Part shown: piece by piece, positions 23,387 to 31,745 of the stretch | How positions within the stretch are numbered: position 1 is the first letter of the stretch | Layout: each line of letters opens with the position of its first letter | Source: Spirochaetaceae bacterium | Lineage (GTDB): Bacteria > Spirochaetota > Spirochaetia > DSM-27196 > SLAA01 | DNA: 45,429 bases | Assembly: GCA_003552985.1 (NCBI GenBank) | Contig: PUPD01000116.1 | Coordinates: 1 to 45,429 of the forward strand | Direction: 5' to 3' | Notes under the pieces: model-generated | What the model was told of the DNA's origin: nothing | Database searches by the model: none | The model's input: only the letters and a program-made list of their open reading frames with translations | Position numbers and translations under genes: made by a program

Positions 23387-25596
23387 TGGCTCGAGCCTGG
23401 AAGCTGACGATGAGAGAAGACGAGGTTGCCGAGCTGGTGCTCGATCTTCCCGAGGCTGCCGATAATACGCTGAACGTCAACACTCTCGAGGAGTTGAACG
23501 ATCTGCTTCGCGAACTGCGCGATCGCTCCGGCGTACGCTGCCTAGTGGTGCGCAGCGCCAAGCCGGAATGCTTCATCGCCGGCAGCGATCTCAATGAGCT
23601 GTACGAGATCAACGATCCGGCTGCAGCCGAACAGCATTGTGCAAGCGGCCAGCAGCTCATGGATCGCATTGAATCGCTCCCGTATCCGACCATAGCGGTT
23701 ATCCACGGTAGCTGCTCGGGAAGCGGGTTGGAGCTCGCACTCGCCTGCAACTTCCGGGTTGCAACCGATAGCCCGAAAACCGTGTTTTCGCTCCCTGAGG
23801 TCTCGCACGGGGTGATTCCGGCCTTTGGGGGGACCCAACGCCTGCCGCGCCTCATCGGCGCGCAGCGGGCGCTGCCGATGCTAGTGTTCGGCGAGACGCT
23901 CGGGCCCGTGCCCGCGTTCGAGATCGGGCTAGTGGATTTTCTTGCCGCCGAGGCCTTCCTGGAGGAGACGGTCAAAACCGTCACAACCGGAATCGGCCGA
24001 CGCCGGACCCGTAAGGCGGTCGCGCGGCATCGTAAGGCGCGCGGCCTGCGTGATTGGTTTCGCGAGCGAACGCCCCTCGGTCAGCGGCTGATGTATGAAC
24101 GCGCGAAACGCGAAGCGCTGCGCAGAACCGGTGGCAACCAGCCCGCACCGCTTGAATGTATCGAAGTGGTGCGCAAAGGCCTCAGCGTCAACATACATCG
24201 CGGTCTGACCCTCGAACGCGAAGTGTTCGGCCTACTGGCCCCCGCGCGTGCCTCCAAGAACCTGATCAGGCTCGAGCTCACCCGGCAATCAGTACGTGAC
24301 GGCCACGCGCCGTCCGCGATGATGCGCTTCAATGAGCCCTGGAGAGTGGGTATCCACGGAGCGGGCGAGCCTGCCGGCCGGATCGCAGCGGCGTTCGCGG
24401 TGTCCGGAATAACAACGGTCATTCAAGATAGCGACTGGAGCAGGCTTTCGGCATCGTACGCGGCCGCGGCGGCCGGCTGCCGCTCGTTCGGCACGCGGCG
24501 GAAGCTGACCGTGCGAGACCTCAGGGAGCGGGAAATGCGGCTCACGATGCACCGCATCATCGCCACCGCCGCCTCCACTGCGCTGCGCGATGAGCAGATC
24601 GTAGTCGAGACTGTTTCCGAGAGCTCATCGGAACCGGCAGCCGCAGTCGCGGCGCTCGAGCAGGCGCTGACCGGCAAGCCGTTGATCGTGAGCACCAATC
24701 GTCGTGATTCGACGGACGCGTTAGCTTCCGGCCTCTCCCATCCGGAGCGGTTCTCGGGGGTTCGTTTCTTTGATCCTGCTCACGGAGCCTCACTGGTAGA
24801 GATCGTACCCGGCACAAAGACCGCCCGCGAGACCACGGCCCACCTTGCCCGGCTTGCGCTGCAGATAGGCGGGCTCCCGGTCATCGTCGGAGATTGCGCG
24901 GGATCCTTCATCAACCGCGTTGTGATCCCGTATCTCAACGATGCCGCGGTGCTGGCCGAGGAAGGCGTGGACTTCGCCCGGATCGACCAGGTCTTCTGCG
25001 ATTACGGCATGCCGATAGGCCCGTTTCAGTTGATCGACGAGCTCGGGATTCACACCGTCCGCGGTCTGACCGAGGCGTACGCGGCGGCGTACGGCGAGCG
25101 AATGCGTCCGAGCGGCCTGTTCGCCGCGCTCAAGGCCCACGACGCTCTGCAAGGGCGCAGGACCGGAAAGGGATTCTATCTCTATGCACAGAATCGCAGA
25201 CAACGAGCCAACAGCGAGGTGACGGCACGCATCTCGCGTGCCTTCCCGCACCGGTCGAACCTCATCGACGAGGATGTCCTGCGTCGTCCGCTCTATCTGA
25301 TGCTCAACGAGACTGCCCGTTGCCTGGAAGAGCAGATCGCGCCGACGCCGGCGATCGCCGATCTCGCACTGGTTACCGCGATCGGATTCCCCGCATTCAG
25401 GGGTGGGATTCTGCGCTGGGCGGACGAACTGGAGCCGCGCGAGATCGTCAAGACGATGACTGAGTATACACGACGGTTCGGCCCCCGCTATCGGCCTGCA
25501 GCGTTGCTCAAAGATCTCGGTGAGCGCCGCGCGTACTTCTATGACGCCGTTGCTCATCGTACGCCGCGAGCACAATCCCCACCACCAGAATCATAA
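23386..25596 (+). CDS. fadJ: Enoyl-CoA hydratase / 3-hydroxyacyl-CoA dehydrogenase (FadJ-like)
   Basis: A two-domain beta-oxidation alpha subunit, 736 residues. The N-terminal crotonase domain (1-190) keeps both catalytic Glu: GSGLELALACNF and FSLPEVSHGVIPAFGGTQRL. The dehydrogenase part (about 305-620) has an odd NAD motif, GAGEPAG, where relatives have GAGxMG. It has NRRDSTDALA where they have NTSS, so the active-site Ser is missing. The catalytic His-Glu pair is present in FFDPAHGASLVE. The two C-terminal 3HCDH helical domains follow. The ATG at 23386 is preceded by GGAGG and overlaps the thiolase stop. Its last 89 nt overlap the transporter gene on the other strand. Confidence 0.85.
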   Translation: MARAWKLTMREDEVAELVLDLPEAADNTLNVNTLEELNDLLRELRDRSGVRCLVVRSAKPECFIAGSDLNELYEINDPAAAEQHCASGQQLMDRIESLPYPTIAVIHGSCSGSGLELALACNFRVATDSPKTVFSLPEVSHGVIPAFGGTQRLPRLIGAQRALPMLVFGETLGPVPAFEIGLVDFLAAEAFLEETVKTVTTGIGRRRTRKAVARHRKARGLRDWFRERTPLGQRLMYERAKREALRRTGGNQPAPLECIEVVRKGLSVNIHRGLTLEREVFGLLAPARASKNLIRLELTRQSVRDGHAPSAMMRFNEPWRVGIHGAGEPAGRIAAAFAVSGITTVIQDSDWSRLSASYAAAAAGCRSFGTRRKLTVRDLREREMRLTMHRIIATAASTALRDEQIVVETVSESSSEPAAAVAALEQALTGKPLIVSTNRRDSTDALASGLSHPERFSGVRFFDPAHGASLVEIVPGTKTARETTAHLARLALQIGGLPVIVGDCAGSFINRVVIPYLNDAAVLAEEGVDFARIDQVFCDYGMPIGPFQLIDELGIHTVRGLTEAYAAAYGERMRPSGLFAALKAHDALQGRRTGKGFYLYAQNRRQRANSEVTARISRAFPHRSNLIDEDVLRRPLYLMLNETARCLEEQIAPTPAIADLALVTAIGFPAFRGGILRWADELEPREIVKTMTEYTRRFGPRYRPAALLKDLGERRAYFYDAVAHRTPRAQSPPPES

Positions 25597-26506
25597 GCCC
25601 GACCAGCTGTATCGGAACCGCCACGCGCAGGTCTCCGGCAACCAGCGGAACGCTGACCAGCCGTTCCCCCAGCAGGAGGAACGCAAGCACCGCCGAGCCG
25701 ATCGGCTCGCCGACGATCGCGACAGCTACGACGGTGGCCGAGAGTCGCCGAACCGCGTAATTGAACGCGCCATGTCCGAGCAGTTGAGGGCCGAGCCCAA
25801 GCCCCACAACCATGAGGTAGGCTCGTACCGGGTAGCCGGTCGCCGGCGTGTCGGTAAACACTACCGCCATCCAGAGCAACACCGCGGCGGTAGCGTACGC
25901 GATCCAGATATACCGGATAAGCGCTCCGGCAGCACGCGAGCGCCGCCCGATCAGAAGGTACGCGCTTGCAGCGATCGCACCCAACAGGGCCAGGAGGTCG
26001 CCGCGAAGGCTGGTCTGCCGGAGAACCGCCTCTGCCAGCGAGAGCTCGCCGCGAACAGCCGGGCCTAGTCCGAACTCCGCAACCCAGCCGCTGACGCCGA
26101 GCACCACCGATCCGGCCAGGGTCAGCATCACCGCGATGACGCCGGCTTTACCGACTCGCTCGCGAAGGAAGAAATGCGAGACGATTGCAACCCAAACCGG
26201 GTTTGTGGCCACCAACGCGACGCTGCTGGCCACCGAAGTGTGCTCGAGCGAGGTAATCCAGGCTGCGAAATGCAGCGCCAGGAAGGCGCCCGCTGAAGCC
26301 GCAGCTACGACGAACCGCGGCCGCCAATGGTGCTCCCGGCGTGACCCGCGCCGCATGGCCGGCACGGTCAGAATCACCGCCGCCAGCGTCAGCCTGCCGG
26401 CTGCAATCGTCAGCGACGCCATCCCGTCCGCCTGGGCAAACCGAATCATGATCGCGGCGCTCGACGCTATCAACACTCCGCACAGCAGCACCAGGTAGTC
26501 GCGCAT
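25508..26506 (-). CDS. EamA-family drug/metabolite transporter (DMT superfamily)
   Basis: A ten-helix inner-membrane permease of 332 residues. Two EamA halves are visible: YLVLLCGVLIASSAAIMIRFA through VVLGVSGWV (1-150), and LLALLGAIAASAYLLIGRR through LVGLMILVVGIVLAAY. Each half ends with the usual EPIGSAVLAFLLLGE-type motif. I chose the ATG at 26506, which gives the typical MRDYLVLL start; a GTG at 26557 adds non-membrane residues. The ribosome site is weak. The substrate (amino acid, metabolite or drug) cannot be predicted. Its 3' end overlaps the fadJ 3' end by 89 nt. Confidence 0.87.
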   Translation of the reverse strand: MRDYLVLLCGVLIASSAAIMIRFAQADGMASLTIAAGRLTLAAVILTVPAMRRGSRREHHWRPRFVVAAASAGAFLALHFAAWITSLEHTSVASSVALVATNPVWVAIVSHFFLRERVGKAGVIAVMLTLAGSVVLGVSGWVAEFGLGPAVRGELSLAEAVLRQTSLRGDLLALLGAIAASAYLLIGRRSRAAGALIRYIWIAYATAAVLLWMAVVFTDTPATGYPVRAYLMVVGLGLGPQLLGHGAFNYAVRRLSATVVAVAIVGEPIGSAVLAFLLLGERLVSVPLVAGDLRVAVPIQLVGLMILVVGIVLAAYDEQRRHRSTRGAHRDL

Positions 26507-26636
26507 GGTTGCAGTTGTTAGCACGAGAGAAGAATCAGCGCAAGCGTGGAGGTGCACGCGGTGCCTGCAACGGCACTCCCTCCTCGTCGTTTCCGCCGGC
26601 TTGACTATCGTTGCGCAACCGGGTGAGGCTTACACC

Positions 26637-27428
26637 GTGCGTGCACCACGGTTCACAGTTCTGCACCAGGACGAGCAGATCATCGTTATCGACAAACCGG
26701 CCGGCCTCCTTGTTCATCCGCATCCCCATGCACCGGACGAGCCGACCTGTGTCGGGATGCTCGGCAAATGGCTTGGAAGCCCGGTACACCCGGTTCACCG
26801 CCTGGACCGCGCAACGTCCGGCGCACTGCTGTTTGCGACCAATTCGCGAACCGCTCACACGCTGGCCCTACAGTTTCAGGAAGGCGTGGTCGGCAAGCGC
26901 TACCTCGCTATCGTACGCGGGTACGTCTGGGGCGCAACCACCCTCATACGCCCGATCCGCCGTAAGCTCAAAGGTGACGAACGTGCGCCGGCGGAGACCG
27001 GCATACGTTCGCTCGACCGAACCGAGGTGCCGTATCCGGTAGGCCGCTATCAAACCGCCCGATACTCCCTCGTTGAGCTCAATCTGGTTACCGGGCGTCC
27101 GCATCAAGCTCGCAAGCATATGCATCACCTTGCACATCCGGTGGTCGGCGACAAGCGCTACGGAGACAAAGACCACAACACCTTCTTCCGCGAGCACTAC
27201 GGCTGCGAAGAGATGCTGTTGCGCTCGATGTACCTCAGCTTTCGAGTTGAGGAGAATGAGCCCCTACGCGAGATCGTCGCGCCGATCCCGGAGCATTGGC
27301 GAGACCTCGCAGGCCGGCTCGGACTGGAGATGCCGGCCGATTACCGGCCGAGCCCGGCTGAGGCGTTCACCGAACAGTCCGAACAGGACTTGGGAGTTAT
27401 CGAATCGGCCGACTCTACGAAATTGTGA
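26637..27428 (+). CDS. RluA-family pseudouridine synthase, TruC-like
   Basis: Converts a uridine in RNA to pseudouridine in the cytoplasm. The 263 residues match TruC (tRNA U65 synthase), which is about 260. Motif I is the IVIDKPAGLLVHP strand; the catalytic Asp is in PVHRLDRATSGALLF; then KRYLAIVRG, GRPHQARKHMHHLAHPVVGDKRYGDKDHN, the last in the form seen in TruC rather than RluA/C/D. There is no S4 domain. The GTG at 26637 (GGTGAGG upstream) fits this length; an earlier in-frame start at 26505 would add a 44-residue extension without family likeness. The modified site is inferred, not proven. Confidence 0.82.
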   Translation: MRAPRFTVLHQDEQIIVIDKPAGLLVHPHPHAPDEPTCVGMLGKWLGSPVHPVHRLDRATSGALLFATNSRTAHTLALQFQEGVVGKRYLAIVRGYVWGATTLIRPIRRKLKGDERAPAETGIRSLDRTEVPYPVGRYQTARYSLVELNLVTGRPHQARKHMHHLAHPVVGDKRYGDKDHNTFFREHYGCEEMLLRSMYLSFRVEENEPLREIVAPIPEHWRDLAGRLGLEMPADYRPSPAEAFTEQSEQDLGVIESADSTKL

Positions 27429-27434
27429 TAGACT
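27429..27434 (+). promoter_or_regulatory. Extended -10 promoter element before the 1004-residue unknown gene
   Basis: TGA followed by TAGACT (27429-27434, 4 of 6) has the extended -10 form TGn-TATAAT. The ATG of the next gene is 9 nt downstream and lacks a ribosome binding site. The TGA at 27426-27428 is also the stop of the upstream gene. There is no convincing -35. Confidence 0.3.
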
Positions 27435-27443
27435 CAGATCGGC

Positions 27444-30400
27444 ATGAGCAACGTGACCGACACCGAGAGCGCCGGCGATTATCTTTCGCTCGTCAACTGG
27501 TACGATCCGCAGGAACGGGATGAAGGCGCGGCTCTGTTCGACGATGAAGAACGCCGTGACCGACCGGCGGGCGAGGATTCCGCCGCCGATGAAGAGGTCC
27601 TGCAGGCACGGGTTGCGCTTAAGAATCGTAGCACGCTGACTCCCCGTATCAAAGCCTTGCGCAGGCTTGCGAGGGAATCCGCGGTCAATATCAAACAACG
27701 CACCATCTTCCTCTCGGCGGCGGAGCTCGACGAAATGCGCAAGCCCGCCGAACAGATCGGGCTCGCCAAACTGTTCGAGGCATGGTGCCTCAAGGGTAAC
27801 GAGAACTGGCTCAACCCGATCGCCGAGCTCAAGCCGGTTACCGACAACCTCCGCAACTTCGGGGGCCGCGCGCGAGCGCTGCGGCCGATCGTCTTCTTAC
27901 TCCTTCAGCTCGCGCGCGGAGGCATCTCCCCGGCGGAGTTCGTACGCTACGTGGTAATCCCGCGTATGGCGTTCGACCATGATTGGCGCCGTTGGCGGGA
28001 ACGTCATTACTGGGCGTTGAATCGCATCGCCGAGGTCCTGATTGAGATGCGGGGTAAGACTCCCTTCGCGGGTCGCTATCTGGGCGAAGGGAAGACCCTC
28101 ACCGATATCGTTCTGGTGAAATACGTCGGCAAGCCGCTTGCACGCTTCCCGGCGCACGTTCTCGAGGATGAAGCGCTGATGAGCAAGTACCAGGCTGGCT
28201 GGCGGCGACTACGCCTCGCTAATCCTGTGTTTCTGTTGTTTCTGCGCACCAACGTGTTCCCGTTTCTGTATCGGCTTTCGGGGAGAGTTGATCTCATTCA
28301 ACTGGTGCCGATCGTCTCGTACGCGGCCGAGCTGGAGCGCCGCTTCGACCGGGCCTTTCCGCAGCACGATGAGTCAACCGTGAGCGACATCTTCTCGGTC
28401 AGTCTCTATACCGACTTCGAAGACAACATGATGGCGCGTCAGAAGAAGGGGTTGACGACCTTCTCGCTGGTACGCGAAATCAAGGCGTATCTTCGCATCA
28501 TCCGGACGCTTATCGACTCCAACGCCGGCATATACCTCTCGGGTTACTTCGCGGCGCTTCTGCGCTCGGTGCTCGACCCCGATGCAGCCGAGACCCTGGC
28601 GCGCGCGCTGCCGCGCATCCGCGACACGGGCGGGATGCATGCGTATCGCTGGCATGCCCGACGGCTGGTTGCCCTCGAGCCGCACGAACGAGAGCAGTTT
28701 CTAGCCGAGGTCGACCAGCATCGCGGCCTGCATCCGCTCTACCCCTATCGTTCACCTGACCGTCTCTTTGTTCCTCCGGCAACCGAGCACGAAGCACGGG
28801 AATGCCGCCGCCTTGCCGAGCAGCTGAGACTCGATCTTGAGCTCAATCAGCGGACACGCTACCGCGCCCTTCGTGATGCAGCGCGCGGACAAAACGCCGA
28901 GCGCAAGCCCGTGATCGACGGCTGCGTCGCCGACATCCTGAGCGGCAAGGACCGCAGGTGGAGCGAAACGCAGGTCAAGTTCTACGATTCACTCGGACCG
29001 GCCCTCCATGAGCTGCTGCTGCGAGCAACCATTCCGGGTATCGGTTGCGGCTACTCGCGGGGCGCCTTGAAGGCACGCAGCTTCGCCGAGCTCTTCAATC
29101 GCTACCGCGATGCGCTCAAACTACAGGGGCTCGAGATCACGCATCAGGCGTCCCTGCCGCACCGTCCGCTGCGCGACACCGGCCCCCCGCAGAACGCCAA
29201 ACTACGCGAACGAGTGCGTTTCACGATGCTGCGCCACGGCGCAGAGACGCTGCTCGAGACCGGCTCGCCACCGCCGCTTCAGGAGTTCATCCGCCTCCTG
29301 AACCGTCGCGGACAGGAGCTCGACGACGAGGTACGCGAGCTCCGCGAACAGGAGATTAACAAGGGGGAGTCGGGAGCCGGGAGAAAGGTGCAGAGCCTCA
29401 AAGCGCAGCGCGCCCGGATAGAGAGCGTGTTCACCGCCTGGGAGGAGCTGAGCGAGGACGAGCAGTTCGTGACCGTGATCATCGTAGCTGCTCGTGTCGC
29501 CGCGCGCGGGGACGAGCTGGAGACCTTCGCCGTCAGTCAGTTCCTTTCGCGCTATTCCGAGTGGGAAGCAGTAGCCGAACGCCTTGAGTATCTCCGCCAG
29601 GACCTCGCTCCGGAGCGGATGACTCTCAGACAGCTGGGATACGCGATCAACACCCTCGAAACCATGCTACTCGCCGCACGCGAGGAGTGGTGTGGACCCA
29701 ACTCCGTGTTCCCGGCCGGCGAAAATCTCAACGCGGCCACACTTGCGTTCACCACCCTGCGTCGCGAAACAACCACGCCGGAGGCATTTGAGCTGGCTGC
29801 GCGCTCGCTGCTCGCGCTGCCGCAGATAGAGACCGAGCGCGCCACCTGGCGCGATCTTCAGGACCAGCTGAGCGGAGCTAACCCGGAGCTCAAGACCCTC
29901 ACCTTTGCCGCATCCAAGAGCCCCACCGATGCCTACTTCGGCGAGATGGGGGCGACAAGCTGGGCTGAGGAACCGGAACTGATCACCCGCCCCGGTTTCC
30001 AGATCGTGCGTATCGGCGACAAAGGCAGTGGCCAGCTCATCGGCGCCGCTGCGTTGCACTACGCCCGCAGCGGGATACCGAGCCTCGGGATCACGAGTTT
30101 CTTCGCAGCGTATGGTTTCACGCTGATCCGCGAATGCCTTTCGACCTGGGGCCGCAAGCAATGGATGTTCGCGTACTTTCAGTTTCGCTGGCTACTCGAG
30201 CAGATCTCCCTCCGGACCGGGCTCCCGATCTTCCTGCCCGGCCTCGGCAGCCCGGCGATCGTATCCGGCGCCCCGGAACTGGCCGAATTGATCGTGCGTT
30301 ACGAACGCTGGACCGGAGCCGCGGAAGCGCAAGATGCGGCGATGCCGCAGGCGTACTACTCGCCCCAGGCCTTTCAGCGAGGGCTGCTGATCATCGACCC

Positions 30401-30458
30401 ACGCAACGACCGTGGTTTTCGAGCCGAGGAGAGCATCGCGAACCTGAAGTTGTCGTGA
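27444..30458 (+). CDS. Large protein of unknown function (1004 residues)
   Basis: I do not recognise this family. The coding frame is intact and clearly genuine, with a consistent GC-rich third position. No signal peptide or transmembrane segment is obvious, so it is probably cytoplasmic. The first 70 residues are acidic and possibly disordered. Residues about 75-600 are mostly helical and rich in Arg and Leu. Residues about 615-680 look like a charged coiled coil (ELDDEVRELREQEINK). The C-terminal part from about residue 825 is more compact and strand-containing: DAYFGEMGATSW, ITRPGFQIVRIGDKGSGQLIGAA, QFRWLLEQISLRTGLPIFLPGLG. That segment weakly recalls an acetyltransferase fold. It follows the TruC-like gene by 15 nt. 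Confidence 0.7.
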   Translation: MSNVTDTESAGDYLSLVNWYDPQERDEGAALFDDEERRDRPAGEDSAADEEVLQARVALKNRSTLTPRIKALRRLARESAVNIKQRTIFLSAAELDEMRKPAEQIGLAKLFEAWCLKGNENWLNPIAELKPVTDNLRNFGGRARALRPIVFLLLQLARGGISPAEFVRYVVIPRMAFDHDWRRWRERHYWALNRIAEVLIEMRGKTPFAGRYLGEGKTLTDIVLVKYVGKPLARFPAHVLEDEALMSKYQAGWRRLRLANPVFLLFLRTNVFPFLYRLSGRVDLIQLVPIVSYAAELERRFDRAFPQHDESTVSDIFSVSLYTDFEDNMMARQKKGLTTFSLVREIKAYLRIIRTLIDSNAGIYLSGYFAALLRSVLDPDAAETLARALPRIRDTGGMHAYRWHARRLVALEPHEREQFLAEVDQHRGLHPLYPYRSPDRLFVPPATEHEARECRRLAEQLRLDLELNQRTRYRALRDAARGQNAERKPVIDGCVADILSGKDRRWSETQVKFYDSLGPALHELLLRATIPGIGCGYSRGALKARSFAELFNRYRDALKLQGLEITHQASLPHRPLRDTGPPQNAKLRERVRFTMLRHGAETLLETGSPPPLQEFIRLLNRRGQELDDEVRELREQEINKGESGAGRKVQSLKAQRARIESVFTAWEELSEDEQFVTVIIVAARVAARGDELETFAVSQFLSRYSEWEAVAERLEYLRQDLAPERMTLRQLGYAINTLETMLLAAREEWCGPNSVFPAGENLNAATLAFTTLRRETTTPEAFELAARSLLALPQIETERATWRDLQDQLSGANPELKTLTFAASKSPTDAYFGEMGATSWAEEPELITRPGFQIVRIGDKGSGQLIGAAALHYARSGIPSLGITSFFAAYGFTLIRECLSTWGRKQWMFAYFQFRWLLEQISLRTGLPIFLPGLGSPAIVSGAPELAELIVRYERWTGAAEAQDAAMPQAYYSPQAFQRGLLIIDPRNDRGFRAEESIANLKLS

Positions 30459-30535
30459 GTGCGCTCGCCTGAGGCCGCGCATCGCCGGGCAGGCGCCGCC
30501 GCTTACCCGGCAGGCAGCGTCGGCGAGGTTAAAGG

Positions 30536-31720
30536 TTACAGCGGCAACGCGCCCGCGGCCTGAGGATGAAGCAGACCGAGCTCGCTTTCGTAATAGCCGA
30601 GCGAACCGAGCAGCGCTCCGCTATTCGCATCGAAGAGATTCGCGCGCCGGAATCTCAGCCCCACCTTCTGTCCTCGACTCAGCTTGAGGAGCTTGGAATC
30701 ACGTCCACGCACCACGACCTGCGCATCCTGGTCCATATCCTCGGCAAACCGAAGGTGCACGAACGTTTCCGAGCCCTCCGGCATCACCGCCAAGACCTCG
30801 AGCGTGCCGTCGTCCTCACCCGGCCGCATATCGAGATCGGTGGCCTCCGGACGGGAATGCAGCGTCACGCGTCGTCCGGTGAGGGCCCGACAACGCTCGT
30901 CCAGTCTCAGAAAGCAGTAGTTGTCCCGTTCCGGGATCAGCAACACCCGGTCGCCTGCGTCGTGAACCTCCCCACGGATCAGGTTGGTCTTGGGGTTAGC
31001 GGTGAACTCGGCCACCTTGGCCGTTTCGGGAATCCGATACACTCGCTGTGGCTCGGCGCACTGTGCGATCGCGCCGTCCTGTAACACCGCAATGCGGTCA
31101 CCGAGAATCATCGCCTCGTGTTGATCGTGGGTGACGTAGAGCGAGGTTGTCCCCAGATGCTTGTGCAGGGCGCGCAACGAATCACGCAGCGACCCGCGCA
31201 GCTTGGGATCCAGCGCCGACAACGGCTCGTCGAACAACAGGAAGCGCGGACGCTGTGCGACCGTACGCGCAAGCGCAACGCGTTGCTGCTGGCCGCCGGA
31301 GAGGTGCTTGGGTTTTCGCCGCTCAAAGCCCACAAGATCGACCATCTCCAGCGCTTCGCGGACCCGCGCCGCGATCGCCCGTTTCTCCATCTTACGCACC
31401 CTGAGCCCAAACGCGACATTTTCGAACACCGTCATGTGCGGATACAGAGCAAACTGCTGGAACACCATGCCGATCTCGCGATCGCGTGCCGGCCAGTCGA
31501 CCTGACTGCGGAGAGAAAAGACGCAGGAGTCTCCCAGATAGACCTCACCGGCGTCCGGAGACTCTAATCCGGCGATGCAGCGTAGCAACGTAGTCTTTCC
31601 CGACCCGGACGGCCCCAACAGCACCAACAGCTCACCGGGAGCTATGGTGAGATCGAGGCTCTGCAACACCTCGACATTGCCGAAACGCTTCTCGATCCCG
31701 CGCAGCTCGATCGCGCTCAT
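30536..31720 (-). CDS. ABC transporter ATP-binding protein, MalK/UgpC-like with TOBE domain
   Basis: A 394-residue nucleotide-binding subunit of the sugar/polyol importer class. Walker A is GPSGSGKT (36-43), the signature LSGGQ is at 140-144, Walker B with catalytic Glu is FLLFDE (160-165), and the H-loop His is 198. The last 150 residues are TOBE/OB-type regulatory domains, as in MalK, which can serve several permease pairs. No substrate-binding protein or permease gene is adjacent, so it looks orphaned. AGAGG lies 9 nt before the ATG. It follows the TolC-like gene by 25 nt, on the same strand, and may be cotranscribed with the efflux operon. Confidence 0.92.
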   Translation of the reverse strand: MSAIELRGIEKRFGNVEVLQSLDLTIAPGELLVLLGPSGSGKTTLLRCIAGLESPDAGEVYLGDSCVFSLRSQVDWPARDREIGMVFQQFALYPHMTVFENVAFGLRVRKMEKRAIAARVREALEMVDLVGFERRKPKHLSGGQQQRVALARTVAQRPRFLLFDEPLSALDPKLRGSLRDSLRALHKHLGTTSLYVTHDQHEAMILGDRIAVLQDGAIAQCAEPQRVYRIPETAKVAEFTANPKTNLIRGEVHDAGDRVLLIPERDNYCFLRLDERCRALTGRRVTLHSRPEATDLDMRPGEDDGTLEVLAVMPEGSETFVHLRFAEDMDQDAQVVVRGRDSKLLKLSRGQKVGLRFRRANLFDANSGALLGSLGYYESELGLLHPQAAGALPL

Positions 31721-31745
31721 GCCCAGTTACCTCTTATCTATAGTA

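Noticed and set aside
26505-26636. N-terminal extension of the TruC-like gene
   Set aside because: The extension lacks family likeness, overlaps the divergent transporter start and would make the protein 44 residues longer than TruC; GTG at 26637 fits better.
27835-28100. Membrane segment in the 1004-residue protein (PIVFLLLQLARGG)
   Set aside because: The hydrophobic run is too short and is flanked by charged helices; a buried helix is more likely.
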